Assembly: GCA_903935095.1 (NCBI GenBank)
Contig: CAIZQH010000003.1
Location: 124,001-188,000, forward strand
DNA length: 64,000 nucleotides
Source of the DNA: an uncultured Flavobacteriales bacterium
Lineage (GTDB): Bacteria > Bacteroidota > Bacteroidia > Flavobacteriales_D > Crocinitomicaceae
Direction of reading: 5' to 3'
Shown here: piece after piece, positions 49,077-57,879 of the stretch
Numbering within the stretch: the stretch's first letter is position 1
Layout of the letters: every line of letters begins with the position of its first letter
Translations under genes and position numbers: made by a program
Notes under the pieces: generated by a model
The model's database searches: none
The model's input: only the letters and a program-made list of their open reading frames with translations
What the model was told of the DNA's origin: nothing

Positions 49077-49514
49077 ATGTTTAAGTTTGCCATCGGTATT
49101 TTTTCTCTCAGCTACTTTTTTTTCCCACTGACGACGAAAGCGCTGAAGGAGGGTTATGACCTAACCGTGAAGGTAACATCTATCCAACATAATAAAGGAC
49201 TCATCGAATTTGCTTTGTACAAGAATCCAGCCGTGTTTACGCAAGCTGGAAAAACGCATCGATTGGCGCGCATCGATTCCAAAGCTCCCGAAGTGAAGTT
49301 TCAATTCACTGGTTTAGATGCTAGTAATTATGCGGTTGTCGTCTATCACGACGAGAACAGCAATAAAATATGCGACAAGAATTTTTTTGGAATTCCGACG
49401 GAAGCGTATGCTTTTTCGAACAATATGCGTCCAAAATTGTCGACGCCAAGTTTTGAAGAGTGCTCGGTGAAGTTGGATAACGACAAAGTCATCACCATTA
49501 AAATGGTCTATTAG
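49077..49514 (+). CDS. DUF2141 domain protein
   Basis: A 145-residue exported protein. The signal-like start FAIGIFSLSYFFFPLTTKAL is followed by DLTVKVTSIQHNKGLIEFAL and ASNYAVVVYHDENSNKICDK with GIPTEAYAFSNN, the DUF2141 signature. Function is unknown; the fold is a small beta sandwich. It overlaps the end of coaE on the other strand by 4 nt. Confidence 0.85.
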   Translation: MFKFAIGIFSLSYFFFPLTTKALKEGYDLTVKVTSIQHNKGLIEFALYKNPAVFTQAGKTHRLARIDSKAPEVKFQFTGLDASNYAVVVYHDENSNKICDKNFFGIPTEAYAFSNNMRPKLSTPSFEECSVKLDNDKVITIKMVY

Positions 49515-50089
49515 GCTTCGAGTTCTTTTAAGATTTTCTCCAATTGTATCAGTATAGGTTGACGTCCATCGTTCTCTACACAGTATTTCGTTAAACTGCG
49601 TTTTTGCGCATCTGTCCATTGGCTTTGAATGCGCTCTTCCACGGATTCTTTGCTACAGTGATCGCGCAGCATAACGCGTTGAATACGCACAGCCTCAGGC
49701 GCACAAACGAGCAATACAGCATCAAATTGTTGATAGGCTCCGGTTTCAAATAAAATAGCTGCTTCGTTGAATATCAAGCTGCTCGTTTGTTCTGCCGCCC
49801 AATCGTCAAAATCCTTACGCACAATAGGATGAATGATCTCGTTCACCTTTAAGCGTAAATCGGGTTTCGAAAAAATACGTTCACTCACAAACACGCGGTT
49901 CAAGGTTCCATCGATGTAGGCTTCATCGCCGAATAAGTCGAAAAGTCCATTTCGAATTGCAGGATTTTCGTCGCTCAAAAACTTTGCGCGTTGATCAGAG
50001 TAGTACACAGGATAGGACATCGCCGCTATGATTTGTGCAATACTGGTTTTTCCTGAACCGATTCCGCCTGTTAATCCGATTTTCTTCAT
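49511..50089 (-). CDS. coaE: Dephospho-CoA kinase
   Basis: A 192-residue kinase for the last step of coenzyme A synthesis. IGLTGGIGSGKTSIAQIIAA is the P-loop; VYYSDQRAKFL has the Asp that usually activates the substrate hydroxyl; LRLKVNEIIHPIVRKDF and SLIFNEAAILFETG are family motifs. It overlaps the ATPase gene upstream by 4 nt, an unusual partner that probably only reflects operon packing. Confidence 0.93.
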   Translation of the reverse strand: MKKIGLTGGIGSGKTSIAQIIAAMSYPVYYSDQRAKFLSDENPAIRNGLFDLFGDEAYIDGTLNRVFVSERIFSKPDLRLKVNEIIHPIVRKDFDDWAAEQTSSLIFNEAAILFETGAYQQFDAVLLVCAPEAVRIQRVMLRDHCSKESVEERIQSQWTDAQKRSLTKYCVENDGRQPILIQLEKILKELEA

Positions 50090-51393
50090 TCAATGCTGAC
50101 TTGTGGTAGTGTGAATGTAGTTAAACTTTCTAAAAATGATTCCAATTCCCATGCAGGAACGATGTATATTCCGTCCTTTTCTCTAAGTGGAAGCTCGTCC
50201 AACGTGACAATCAGTTTGGGATGGTTGTTTTTTAAGGCTATTAAATTTCCAAATTCACGTTCAAAGGTTTGTTCTTCAGAAATACTAAAGGCAACTTGAA
50301 GGTACAGAGTAACACCATTGCGGTAGCAGACAAAATCGATTTCTTTGTTTCGCATGGCGCCAACTTGTGTAGAAAAACCAACGTGTTCCAACTCTAAAAA
50401 GACGCTGTTCTCGAGTAGGTTTCCATAACTTAATGTATTGTTACCAAACAAATACGTCCGGAAGGATAAGTCATTCAAGTAATATTTTACATTGCCCCCA
50501 AGTAATTCCTTTCCTTTGATATCAAAGCGATCACAGCGATGTATGACAAATGTTTGACACAGGTAATTTAAGTAATTGGCAACCGTTTCGTAATTGGTTT
50601 TACGTTTTTTACTGTCAAAATAGTTCACCACGTTATTCACCGAAAATAAATTTGACACATTGTTGCAGACATAGTTGAAGATGTCTAACAATAAAGCGGT
50701 GTCTTTTATGGAAAAACGCTGAACGATGTCCCGCAAGATGATCGTGTCTTTCAATGATGATAGATAATGGAACTTACTTTCATCTGTGGGCAAATGAAAA
50801 AGTTCAGGCAAGGCGCCTTCGTGCAAGAATTTCAAGTAATTTTTTCTGTTTTTTTCTTTTTTATGAACGGAACAAAACTCATCAAAGGAAAACGGAAGGA
50901 TTTGAAATTGAACGTATCTACCCGACAATAAACTGGTAAGTTCACCGGATAATAATTCGGAATTTGAACCGGTGATAAATAAATCGACGTCTATGGTGAA
51001 ATTTTGAGATAAGGAATTGATCCCTTTTTCCCATTCAGTGATATATTGAACTTCATCGATGAAGACATATAGTCGACCTACGATACCAAACTGTTCATGA
51101 TAGGTTCGAACTAGGTCACATAAATCTTGGTAAGTACCGATGCGGTCGAAATCGGTAAATTCTTTGTTGATGTATAAGGTGTTTTTCGCTGGCACACCTT
51201 CCTTTATCAGGTAATCGATGTATTGACGAAGGACAAAACTCTTTCCCGCGCGACGTTGTCCAACTAGTACCTTGACCAATCGAGTTTGTTTAAAGAGCAA
51301 AAGCTGCTCCATGTATTTTTTTCTAGGATAACCTGTTTTTATGGCATTATTCCAGAAATTATACTTCCCAATAAGTGCAAAAAAATCAGACAT
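50086..51393 (-). CDS. AAA ATPase with DUF4143 domain
   Basis: A 435-residue ATPase of the same broad family as the protein at 19900-21069 but clearly divergent. KVLVGQRRAGKSFVLRQYID is the Walker A, LYVFIDEVQYITEWEKGINS the Walker B, FITGSNSELLSGELTSLLSG the sensor. A wHTH-like linker (NYETVANYLNYLCQTFVIHR) and a C-terminal nuclease-like domain (KEIDFVCYRNGVTLYLQVAF) follow. Biological role unknown. I chose ATG 51393, preceded on the minus strand by TTG-N19-TATTTTTG (complement of 51409-51438). It lacks the palindromes seen at the other family member. Confidence 0.87.
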   Translation of the reverse strand: MSDFFALIGKYNFWNNAIKTGYPRKKYMEQLLLFKQTRLVKVLVGQRRAGKSFVLRQYIDYLIKEGVPAKNTLYINKEFTDFDRIGTYQDLCDLVRTYHEQFGIVGRLYVFIDEVQYITEWEKGINSLSQNFTIDVDLFITGSNSELLSGELTSLLSGRYVQFQILPFSFDEFCSVHKKEKNRKNYLKFLHEGALPELFHLPTDESKFHYLSSLKDTIILRDIVQRFSIKDTALLLDIFNYVCNNVSNLFSVNNVVNYFDSKKRKTNYETVANYLNYLCQTFVIHRCDRFDIKGKELLGGNVKYYLNDLSFRTYLFGNNTLSYGNLLENSVFLELEHVGFSTQVGAMRNKEIDFVCYRNGVTLYLQVAFSISEEQTFEREFGNLIALKNNHPKLIVTLDELPLREKDGIYIVPAWELESFLESLTTFTLPQVSIE

Positions 51394-51408
51394 AGCATAA
51401 AATAATGA

Positions 51409-51438
51409 CAAAAATACAAAATATTCAGATGGAAACAA
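51409..51438 (-). promoter_or_regulatory. Promoter of the DUF4143 ATPase-coaE operon
   Basis: On the minus strand TTG (complement of 51436-51438), 19 nt and TATTTTTG (complement of 51409-51416) fit the Bacteroidota pattern, 15 nt before the start. Confidence 0.55.
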
Positions 51439-51482
51439 TAAAACAATCTATTTCTCTTCCAATTTTTTCAAAAACAAAATGG

Positions 51483-51490
51483 TAATTTTG
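51483..51490 (+). promoter_or_regulatory. -7 box (TAATTTTG) next to the methyltransferase start
   Basis: TAATTTTG ends 3 nt before the ATG at 51494, consistent with a leaderless or near-leaderless transcript. Confidence 0.45.
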
Positions 51491-51493
51491 GAC

Positions 51494-52225
51494 ATGTCAA
51501 AAAATGATTGGTTTGTAGATTGGTTTGATACGAGTTATTATCATGTATTATATCAAAACAGAGATGAACAGGAAGCTGAACGTTTTATTCGGAATGTCCT
51601 CACGCACTTAAACCTCTCTGTCAACTCGCGATTATTGGACCTAGCTTGTGGGAAAGGACGTCATGCAAAATTCTTAAGTGAATTCGATCACCAGGTGATG
51701 GGCGTTGATCTTTCCCCCAATAGTATTGAAAGTGCCAACGAATACGCACATGAAAAATTGCGCTTTCAAACACATGACATGCGAGAGGTAATTGAAGGTG
51801 AACAGTTCGATGTCATTTTTAACCTATTCACTAGCTTCGGCTATTTCGATGATGAATCGGAGAACAAGCGCATGTGCGGGTCTATTTCAAAGATGTTGGT
51901 TCCCGGTGGACGATTACTGATTGATTTTATGAATGCAAAAAAAGTCATTGAGAACTTGGTTTCCTCAGAGGAAAAAGTCTTGGAGGGATTGCATTTTGAC
52001 ATCAAACGAAACTACGACGGTAAGCACATTTATAAGTACATTCAAGTAAACGATAACGGACATGTTAGTCAATACATGGAGCGCGTTCAAGCTTTGCTTT
52101 TAGCAGATTTTCTCGCCTTATTGGAGACTAATTTTGAGATTATCGGTACCTTTGGCTCCTACGACTTGAATGTGTTTCATGAGGAAACTTCAGATCGGTT
52201 AATCCTATTAGCACAATTAAAATAA
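51494..52225 (+). CDS. SAM-dependent methyltransferase
   Basis: A 243-residue class I methyltransferase. RLLDLACGKGRHAKFLSE is the SAM-binding motif I, QVMGVDLSPNSIESANEYA carries the ribose-binding Asp, and FDVIFNLFTSFGYFDDESEN is motif II. The start MSKNDWFVDWFDTSYYHVLY is highly typical of a Bacteroidota group of unknown substrate. I chose ATG 51494 over one five codons upstream because of this N-terminus. The stop overlaps the ZIP transporter ATG by one base. Confidence 0.88.
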   Translation: MSKNDWFVDWFDTSYYHVLYQNRDEQEAERFIRNVLTHLNLSVNSRLLDLACGKGRHAKFLSEFDHQVMGVDLSPNSIESANEYAHEKLRFQTHDMREVIEGEQFDVIFNLFTSFGYFDDESENKRMCGSISKMLVPGGRLLIDFMNAKKVIENLVSSEEKVLEGLHFDIKRNYDGKHIYKYIQVNDNGHVSQYMERVQALLLADFLALLETNFEIIGTFGSYDLNVFHEETSDRLILLAQLK

Positions 52226-52950
52226 TGAATATTTCCCTCGTTTTCATTGGACTCATAGCCTCCGTTATTTTGGGTGGAGTGGTCGTGACTTACTTAAACG
52301 CCACCAACAAAAGTCATTTCATCAAATTGGCGCTTGCTTTTAGTGGTGGATTCCTACTTGCGATTATCTTCCAGCACTTGATTCCGGATATCTATGCAAA
52401 TGGACAAGCCAAAATGGGGGTTTTCATCCTACTTGGATTTTTGGTTCAATTAATCTTGGAGTATTTCTCCGGTGGAATTGAGCACGGACACGTTCATGTG
52501 CACAAAGGACAATCGCTTCCATGGGTCTTGTTTATTTCCTTGTCGGTGCATTCGATCATTGAAGGAATTCCCTTGGGAAATGAATACATGGGCATTGTAA
52601 ATGCGCACGATCACGGACATGGATCCTTGTTTTGGGGAATTATATTTCACCAGGTTCCGGTAGCAATAGCTTTAATGACTTTGTTAATTAATACAAAGCT
52701 AAGTCAGGTTCAATCATGGCTTGTATTGATATTATTCGCTATCATGACTCCTCTTGGAGTGCTTCTTGGGTTTAATATGTCTCCAGCTCAACTTGGCTTG
52801 GATGTCCATGTGATTTTAGCGGTTGTTGTCGGAATGTTTTTACATATTTCCACAACAATTATTTTCGAAACATCTGAGAACCATAAATTCAACCTGATGA
52901 AATTGATGAGCATTGTTGTCGGCTGTGGTTTAGCCATGCTCATGTATTAA
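52225..52950 (+). CDS. ZIP family divalent metal transporter
   Basis: A 241-residue membrane protein with seven to eight spans. A histidine-rich cytoplasmic loop (IEHGHVHVHKGQ) precedes SLSVHSIIEGIPLGNEY, the H-S-x-x-E-G metal site of helix IV, and IIFHQVPVAIALMTLL, the helix V partner. It should import zinc or another divalent metal. Translationally coupled to the methyltransferase gene and followed by a strong terminator. Confidence 0.92.
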   Translation: MNISLVFIGLIASVILGGVVVTYLNATNKSHFIKLALAFSGGFLLAIIFQHLIPDIYANGQAKMGVFILLGFLVQLILEYFSGGIEHGHVHVHKGQSLPWVLFISLSVHSIIEGIPLGNEYMGIVNAHDHGHGSLFWGIIFHQVPVAIALMTLLINTKLSQVQSWLVLILFAIMTPLGVLLGFNMSPAQLGLDVHVILAVVVGMFLHISTTIIFETSENHKFNLMKLMSIVVGCGLAMLMY

Positions 52951-52972
52951 CGCTTGTAAGAAATGCACTAAT

Positions 52973-53010
52973 AAAAAAGCCCTGACAAGTGATTCATCAG
53001 GGCTTTTTCA
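52973..53010. terminator. Bidirectional terminator between ZIP and DUF3127 genes
   Basis: AAAAAAGCCCTGA and TCAGGGCTTTTT form an 11-12 bp stem around CAAGTGATTCA with A- and T-runs on the two sides. It serves the convergent genes on both strands. Confidence 0.9.
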
Positions 53011-53025
53011 TGTGCTCATATTTTC

Positions 53026-53421
53026 TTAGAACGGAAGATCATCATCTTCTTCAGCAGCTGTAATTGGACTGCTTGGTGTCGATGCTGGCGCATTCCCTAA
53101 AGACATCGCTGAAGGTCCGCCTGCTGGCATTCCAGCGCCTTGTCCTGGACGCTCAATTCTCCACGCTTCAATCGTATTGAAGTATTTGATTTCTCCTTGT
53201 GGACTTGTCCACTCGCGTCCGCGAAGGTTGAAAGAAACTTCCACTTGATCGTTCACGTTGTAGCCATCTAACATGCTGCATTTGTCCTGCGTTGCTTGAA
53301 ACATGATATCTTGTGGATACATGGAAGTGGTATCTGTCACGACGAATTCTCTTTTTGCAAATTTCTCAGTGACTTGTTGCGTTGGTTGGATAACCTTGAT
53401 GGTTCCGGTGAATTTAAACAT
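53026..53421 (-). CDS. DUF3127 domain protein
   Basis: A 131-residue protein with an OB-fold-like core: FKFTGTIKVIQPTQQVTEKF, KREFVVTDTTSMYPQDIMFQ and VNDQVEVSFNLRGREWTSPQ are the DUF3127 landmarks. The Gly/Pro/Ala-rich linker and the acidic tip EEDDDLPF recall the C-terminus of single-stranded DNA-binding proteins, which recruits partners. Function is not established. It lies 11 nt downstream of the flavin reductase-like gene. Confidence 0.87.
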   Translation of the reverse strand: MFKFTGTIKVIQPTQQVTEKFAKREFVVTDTTSMYPQDIMFQATQDKCSMLDGYNVNDQVEVSFNLRGREWTSPQGEIKYFNTIEAWRIERPGQGAGMPAGGPSAMSLGNAPASTPSSPITAAEEDDDLPF

Positions 53422-53432
53422 TGAATTATATT

Positions 53433-54326
53433 TTAATTGTTAAATGCTAATAAAGTAAGCCACGCTTCTTCTAGCTTGTTTTCGCTTAAAAGTACTTTGG
53501 CTTTTTGATGAAGTTGTTTTTCCAGTTCGACAGCGTCGTTTTCTAAAGATACAAATAATTCGCTTAATTCAATCAGCTTATATTCGTTTACATCCGTTTC
53601 ATTTGGTAGATTTTCTATGCCTGCTAATTGCCCGAGGTCATTCCCACTTAATACACGGCTGTTTTTGATGTCTGATGGAAGGGTGTCGAAACCGATTCCG
53701 CAGGTCGTAATTGGTTTTTTTATTTCAAACATGGAATTCACGTCGGCCCGACAGTACCAATCGCCACCCATGCGTGAAACCAAATCAATTTTATGTTGAT
53801 CAATGAGTCCTTTTTCATCGATGAGATCCTCGCGCACATGCATGCGCAAAACTTCACAAATGATTAAATTTCCTGCTCCTCCTTCATGTCCCAGTTCCTT
53901 TACTTCGTTCACACGACATTCAAACTGAACAGGTGCCTCCGCCACGCGAAAGGGTCTTATTGTTTCCGAGGGAATAGGCGTTAGTCCGGATTTTTCGAAT
54001 TCACTGATCTCAGGAGAATATGGTGAACTCGCTAAACTCATTTGATGTACCATATCGAAATTCACCACATTGATCACCACTTCTGGTAATTCCTTTACGT
54101 TTTTGTAGGTATCCTTCGTTTCATTTGTTCTGCCTGATCGAGCAGGTGAAAAAATTAATATCGGTGGATTGGCACTAAAGACATTGAAAAAACTAAATGG
54201 TGCAAGATTTGCTTGTCCAGCAGTATTCATTGTGGAGGCAAAAGCAATGGGCCTTGGACCAATAGAACCAAGCAACAACTGATGTAGTCGCTGAACCGTA
54301 ATTTCTTGTGGATTAAATGTCAACAT
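53433..54326 (-). CDS. Flavin reductase family protein (FMN-binding split barrel)
   Basis: A 297-residue protein. LLLGSIGPRPIAFASTMNTA and NLAPFSFFNVFSANPPILIF are the flavin-binding start of the DIM6/NTAB family, followed by NETKDTYKNVKELPEVVINV. The C-terminal ~90 residues are an extra segment (INYK-like region with EYKLIELSELFVSLENDAVE) beyond the usual ~200-residue domain, as in several Bacteroidota members. It probably binds FMN; partner and substrate unknown. A TACTTTTG box (complement of 54335-54342) lies 8 nt before the start. Confidence 0.85.
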   Translation of the reverse strand: MLTFNPQEITVQRLHQLLLGSIGPRPIAFASTMNTAGQANLAPFSFFNVFSANPPILIFSPARSGRTNETKDTYKNVKELPEVVINVVNFDMVHQMSLASSPYSPEISEFEKSGLTPIPSETIRPFRVAEAPVQFECRVNEVKELGHEGGAGNLIICEVLRMHVREDLIDEKGLIDQHKIDLVSRMGGDWYCRADVNSMFEIKKPITTCGIGFDTLPSDIKNSRVLSGNDLGQLAGIENLPNETDVNEYKLIELSELFVSLENDAVELEKQLHQKAKVLLSENKLEEAWLTLLAFNN

Positions 54327-54432
54327 ATCTTCATCAAAAGTACTTTTTTCTTCCCTTTCTTTAATCGTATTTTTTCAGTAGTTATTCACAGATTTCAGGC
54401 TTCTTTTTATACTTTTACCGTAGAATTTAACT

Positions 54433-55272
54433 ATGCTTAAGTCACTTATCCTTTTCTGGTTCATTTTATCTGTTTTCCTCGTTCAAGCGCAGAACAAAAA
54501 AGATGTGCACGGCAAACGAACAGGCAAATGGGTGTATACCGGGACAGACAAACCTCAATCCGGCATTACAAAAACAGGAAAAGTGGAGGAAGGTGTCTAT
54601 GTGGAAGGTAGAAAAGAAGGAATTTGGACAAAATACCATAAGGATGGAAAAACGCCAAAACTAAAAGGAAATTACTCCAATAATCGTCCAGAAGGAGCGT
54701 TCACGCGTTTTTATCCCAATGGACACATCATGGAACAAGGAAGTTTTGGAAAAAATGGCTACAAAGGAAACCTTGTTCGCTATTTTGAGAATGGTGTTAC
54801 CTCTTACCAAGCTGTGTACAACAACGAGGGACAGGAAACGGGGAAGGTGCAATATTTCCATGAAAATGGAAAAATCGCGCTTGAATATTCGATGAGAAAT
54901 GGAACCTTAATCGGAAAAGTAAATCGCTACAACACTCAAGGAAACCTCATTGAATCCTTCGATGTCGCTGCAACTGGAACTGTTGTAAATGTGAGAAACT
55001 TTTCCAATCCACCTAAGTCGACCACTCAAGTGTCCAACAACTCTAAAGTAATTTATCCACCTGTGATCGCGCATCCAAGAATGAAAGGATTGAAATTTAG
55101 CACCAATGGGTATAACAAAGTCTATAACGACAACGATGAAATTTGGATGGAAGGAGAGTTTAAAAATGGCCAGTTATGGGATGGAAAAGTCTATGACTAT
55201 GATGCGGATGGAATCCTTCAAAAGGTGAGAATCTTTAAGGTAGGACGCTATCATTCCGATGGACAGTTATAA
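54433..55272 (+). CDS. MORN-like repeat protein (YwqK type), exported
   Basis: A 279-residue protein with a signal peptide (FWFILSVFLVQAQ). It contains at least five MORN-2-like repeats of about 20-24 residues with the W/F-x-x-Y-x-x-x-G-x pattern: GIWTKYHKDGKTPKLKGNYS, GAFTRFYPNGHIMEQGSFGK, GNLVRYFENGVTSYQAVYNN, GKVQYFHENGKIALEYSMRN and GKVNRYNTQGNLIESF, with a late copy near DGKVYDYDADGILQKVRIF. These are called YwqK antitoxin-like in databases, but no toxin partner is present and a periplasmic or surface role is more likely. Confidence 0.83.
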   Translation: MLKSLILFWFILSVFLVQAQNKKDVHGKRTGKWVYTGTDKPQSGITKTGKVEEGVYVEGRKEGIWTKYHKDGKTPKLKGNYSNNRPEGAFTRFYPNGHIMEQGSFGKNGYKGNLVRYFENGVTSYQAVYNNEGQETGKVQYFHENGKIALEYSMRNGTLIGKVNRYNTQGNLIESFDVAATGTVVNVRNFSNPPKSTTQVSNNSKVIYPPVIAHPRMKGLKFSTNGYNKVYNDNDEIWMEGEFKNGQLWDGKVYDYDADGILQKVRIFKVGRYHSDGQL

Positions 55273-55314
55273 GATTCCAATGGAATCATTAATTTTACCT
55301 CCAAATTAAGCATT

Positions 55315-56202
55315 ATGAAAGCATATGTATTTCCCGGACAAGGTGCACAGTTCACCGGAATGGGCAAGGATTTATATGAACATTCCGATTTAGCGAAATC
55401 GATGTTCCAAAAAGCAAACGAAATTCTTGGATTCGATATCCAAAAAATCATGTTCGAAGGTAGCGAGGATGAGTTGAAACAAACAAAAGTAACGCAACCT
55501 GCAATCTTTTTGCATTCGACGATTCTTGCGGCATGCTTAGGTGAGTCTTTTCAACCGGCTATGGTTGCTGGACACTCTTTAGGCGAATTCTCCGCCTTGG
55601 TAGCGAATAAAACATTGAGTTTCGAAGATGGACTTCGTTTGGTCTCTCAACGTGCATTAGCGATGCAAAAAGCCTGTGAAATGCAACCATCTACCATGGC
55701 TGCAATCTTAGGTTTAGAAGATGACGTAGTAGAAAAAATATGTTCGGAAATTGACGGGGTGGTCGTTCCAGCAAATTACAACTGTCCTGGACAATTAGTC
55801 ATCTCGGGTGCAATTCCTGCAGTCGAAGAAGCCTGTGCGAAATTAACAGAAGCAGGAGCAAAAAGAGCTTTGATTCTTCCAGTAGGAGGGGCCTTTCATT
55901 CACCTTTGATGGAACCCGCCCGCGAAGAATTAGCTGCCGCCATTGAAGCAACGCATTTTTCTCAACCTTCTTGTCCTGTTTATCAGAATGTGAACGCAAA
56001 AGCGGTTTCTGATCCGGCTGAAATCAAACAAAACTTGGTTTTGCAATTAACAGGGGCGGTGAAATGGACACAAATCATGAACAATATGTTAGTGGACGGC
56101 TGCACGGAAGTAGTAGAGGTTGGACCAGGTAAAGTACTGCAAGGACTCTTCAAAAAAGTAAACCGCGAATTAGCGACTAGCAGTGCTACAATCGTTGAAT
56201 AA
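55315..56202 (+). CDS. fabD: Malonyl-CoA:acyl-carrier-protein transacylase
   Basis: A 295-residue enzyme loading malonate onto ACP for fatty acid synthesis. KAYVFPGQGAQFTGMGKDLY is the standard start, MVAGHSLGEFSALVANKT holds the catalytic serine (G-H-S-L-G near residue 90), QRALAMQKACEMQPSTMAA the substrate arginine region, and GGAFHSPLMEPAREEL the catalytic histidine. It stands alone with its own terminator. Confidence 0.95.
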   Translation: MKAYVFPGQGAQFTGMGKDLYEHSDLAKSMFQKANEILGFDIQKIMFEGSEDELKQTKVTQPAIFLHSTILAACLGESFQPAMVAGHSLGEFSALVANKTLSFEDGLRLVSQRALAMQKACEMQPSTMAAILGLEDDVVEKICSEIDGVVVPANYNCPGQLVISGAIPAVEEACAKLTEAGAKRALILPVGGAFHSPLMEPAREELAAAIEATHFSQPSCPVYQNVNAKAVSDPAEIKQNLVLQLTGAVKWTQIMNNMLVDGCTEVVEVGPGKVLQGLFKKVNRELATSSATIVE

Positions 56203-56220
56203 TACGGATCAAAAATAGTC

Positions 56221-56249
56221 AAAGGCTCACATTAATGTGGGCCTTTTTT
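56221..56249 (+). terminator. Terminator after fabD
   Basis: AGGCTCACAT and ATGTGGGCCT pair (one wobble) with a T-run of eight behind, 20 nt downstream of the fabD stop. Confidence 0.85.
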
Positions 56250-56310
56250 TTGCCTTTTATGGAATTTCATCGAAGTCCACATCTTTTAAGAAATCCAAAA
56301 AACAAAAACG

Positions 56311-57021
56311 ATGAAAAAATGGTTCGCAGTGTGGATGCTTGTTTTAGCAGGAAACACAATTGCTCAGTCTGTAACAGGTGACATCATTGGTAAGGTGATG
56401 AATTTTAACGATGATAAACCCTTACCTAATGCTCGTGCAGTAGTGGAAGACCAAGACAAAAAATACTATGCAATGACAGGCGCGGACGGTCGCTTCAGAA
56501 TTTCAAGTGTTCCAGTGGGTAAATACATGATGTATATCGTTTATAAGGCTGATTCACTCAAAGGAATTCCGGTAGATGTTCCCATCGAAGCCTATTGTAA
56601 TCTAGGAACAATTTTAATGAATACTAACGCCGTTCAAACAATGAAAGCGGTTCCAGTTGGTGCGCGCATACGCTTAATTTATGGTGAATTACCGGTAAAA
56701 GAACTGACGCAAAAGGACTTGATTCACAATCCGAATAAATTTGATATCAAGACACTCGCTACTTCGATGTCTTCTGAAATCAAAGTCGACGATGATGGAC
56801 AATTGATGTTTCGAGGAGCGAGAAAAGGAGACATGATTTATGTATTGGACGGAATTAAATGCAACGAAGTCTATAACGTGCCCAGTTGTTCCATCGGAAG
56901 AATGATGGTTTACACGGGTGGACTTCCAGCAAAATACGGAGATACGCTTGGTGGAGCAATAGTGGTAGAAACAAAAAGCTATTTCGACTTGTACCGCGCG
57001 TACATGTCCAACCAAGAATAA
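56311..57021 (+). CDS. CarboxypepD_reg plus TonB-plug-like protein without barrel
   Basis: A 236-residue exported protein (signal to about TIAQS). DIIGKVMNFNDDKPLPNARA and ADGRFRISSVPVGKYMMYIV form a CarboxypepD_reg/CNA-B-like domain (~residues 22-110). The C-terminal half resembles a TonB receptor plug: MFRGARKGDMIYVLDGIKCN, then MMVYTGGLPAKYGDTLGGAI. The barrel is missing altogether, and no barrel-coding frame follows before the terminator, so this is a free-standing plug-like protein or a truncated receptor. Role unknown. Confidence 0.78.
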   Translation: MKKWFAVWMLVLAGNTIAQSVTGDIIGKVMNFNDDKPLPNARAVVEDQDKKYYAMTGADGRFRISSVPVGKYMMYIVYKADSLKGIPVDVPIEAYCNLGTILMNTNAVQTMKAVPVGARIRLIYGELPVKELTQKDLIHNPNKFDIKTLATSMSSEIKVDDDGQLMFRGARKGDMIYVLDGIKCNEVYNVPSCSIGRMMVYTGGLPAKYGDTLGGAIVVETKSYFDLYRAYMSNQE

Positions 57022-57041
57022 ACAGTGAAAAGTTGATGGAG

Positions 57042-57067
57042 AAGGCGGCAGAAATGTCGCCTTTTTT
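57042..57067. terminator. Terminator between convergent plug-protein and truA genes
   Basis: AAGGCG and CGCCTT close a hairpin with a T-run following on the plus strand, directly behind the plug-like gene. Confidence 0.75.
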
Positions 57068-57074
57068 GTTGGGC

Positions 57075-57824
57075 TTATTTTTCTGTCAAAAATGGATAGG
57101 TGATTTCCCATAGAAAAAGTCCATGGGCGGGAACGGAAACTGCCGCTTCGCTGCGATCTTTTGCCTCGATAATGGTGTCGATATCTTCAACAGTTAGATT
57201 CCCTAATCCAACTTCGATTAAGGTGCCAACCATCGCTCTAACCATATTGCGTAAAAAGCGATTGGCAGAGATTTCAAAATACCATTGGTCCTCGATTTGA
57301 ACCCATTCTGCATGGAAAACGGTACAGATATTCGTCTTGACAACGGTATGTAATTTGGAAAAAGATCCAAAGTCCTTGGTGCCGAGTAAACGCTGAGCTG
57401 CCGCATTCATTGCTGTAAAGTCTAATGGCTGTTGAAAATACCAACTCTGATCTTGCTGAAAGGGATCTTTTTGATGGTGAATGAAATAACGATAGGTGCG
57501 TTTGGTTGCATGGAAACGCGCATGGACATCTGAGGAAACTTTGTATGCGCTGTATGCGCTGATGTCTGGAGGAAGCATGCGATTCAACTTAAAACACAAG
57601 TGCTCTTCTACCCAATCTTGTGGTAAATCCACGTGAAAAAAATAGGATTTCGCATGGACTCCTGCATCCGTTCTCCCGCACCCCACGATGGGAATAGCGG
57701 TATTTCCAAAAACCTTCGAAAAACAGCGCTCAATCGTCTCCTGAACACTTGATGCGTTCGGTTGAGACTGCCAACCATTGTAAGCTGTTCCTCGGTAAGC
57801 GACTTGGACAAAATAACGTTGCAT
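57075..57824 (-). CDS. truA: tRNA pseudouridine(38-40) synthase
   Basis: A 249-residue enzyme isomerising uridines 38-40 in the anticodon arm. QRYFVQVAYRGTAYNGWQSQ is the N-terminal strand, VGCGRTDAGVHAKSYFFHVD has the catalytic aspartate in R-T-D-A-G-V-H, and NRFLRNMVRAMVGTLIEVGL with AHGLFLWEITYP closes the fold. Length and motifs are standard. Confidence 0.95.
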   Translation of the reverse strand: MQRYFVQVAYRGTAYNGWQSQPNASSVQETIERCFSKVFGNTAIPIVGCGRTDAGVHAKSYFFHVDLPQDWVEEHLCFKLNRMLPPDISAYSAYKVSSDVHARFHATKRTYRYFIHHQKDPFQQDQSWYFQQPLDFTAMNAAAQRLLGTKDFGSFSKLHTVVKTNICTVFHAEWVQIEDQWYFEISANRFLRNMVRAMVGTLIEVGLGNLTVEDIDTIIEAKDRSEAAVSVPAHGLFLWEITYPFLTEK

Positions 57825-57879
57825 AAAGAAGCCACCAAGTTACAAAACATTGGTGGCTCCTCAAGGTACTTGATAAAAT

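Noticed and set aside
57832..57857. GCCACCA/TGGTGGC inverted repeat upstream of truA as an attenuator
   Set aside because: A 7-bp stem with a 12-nt loop and no T-run; no known regulation of truA supports it.
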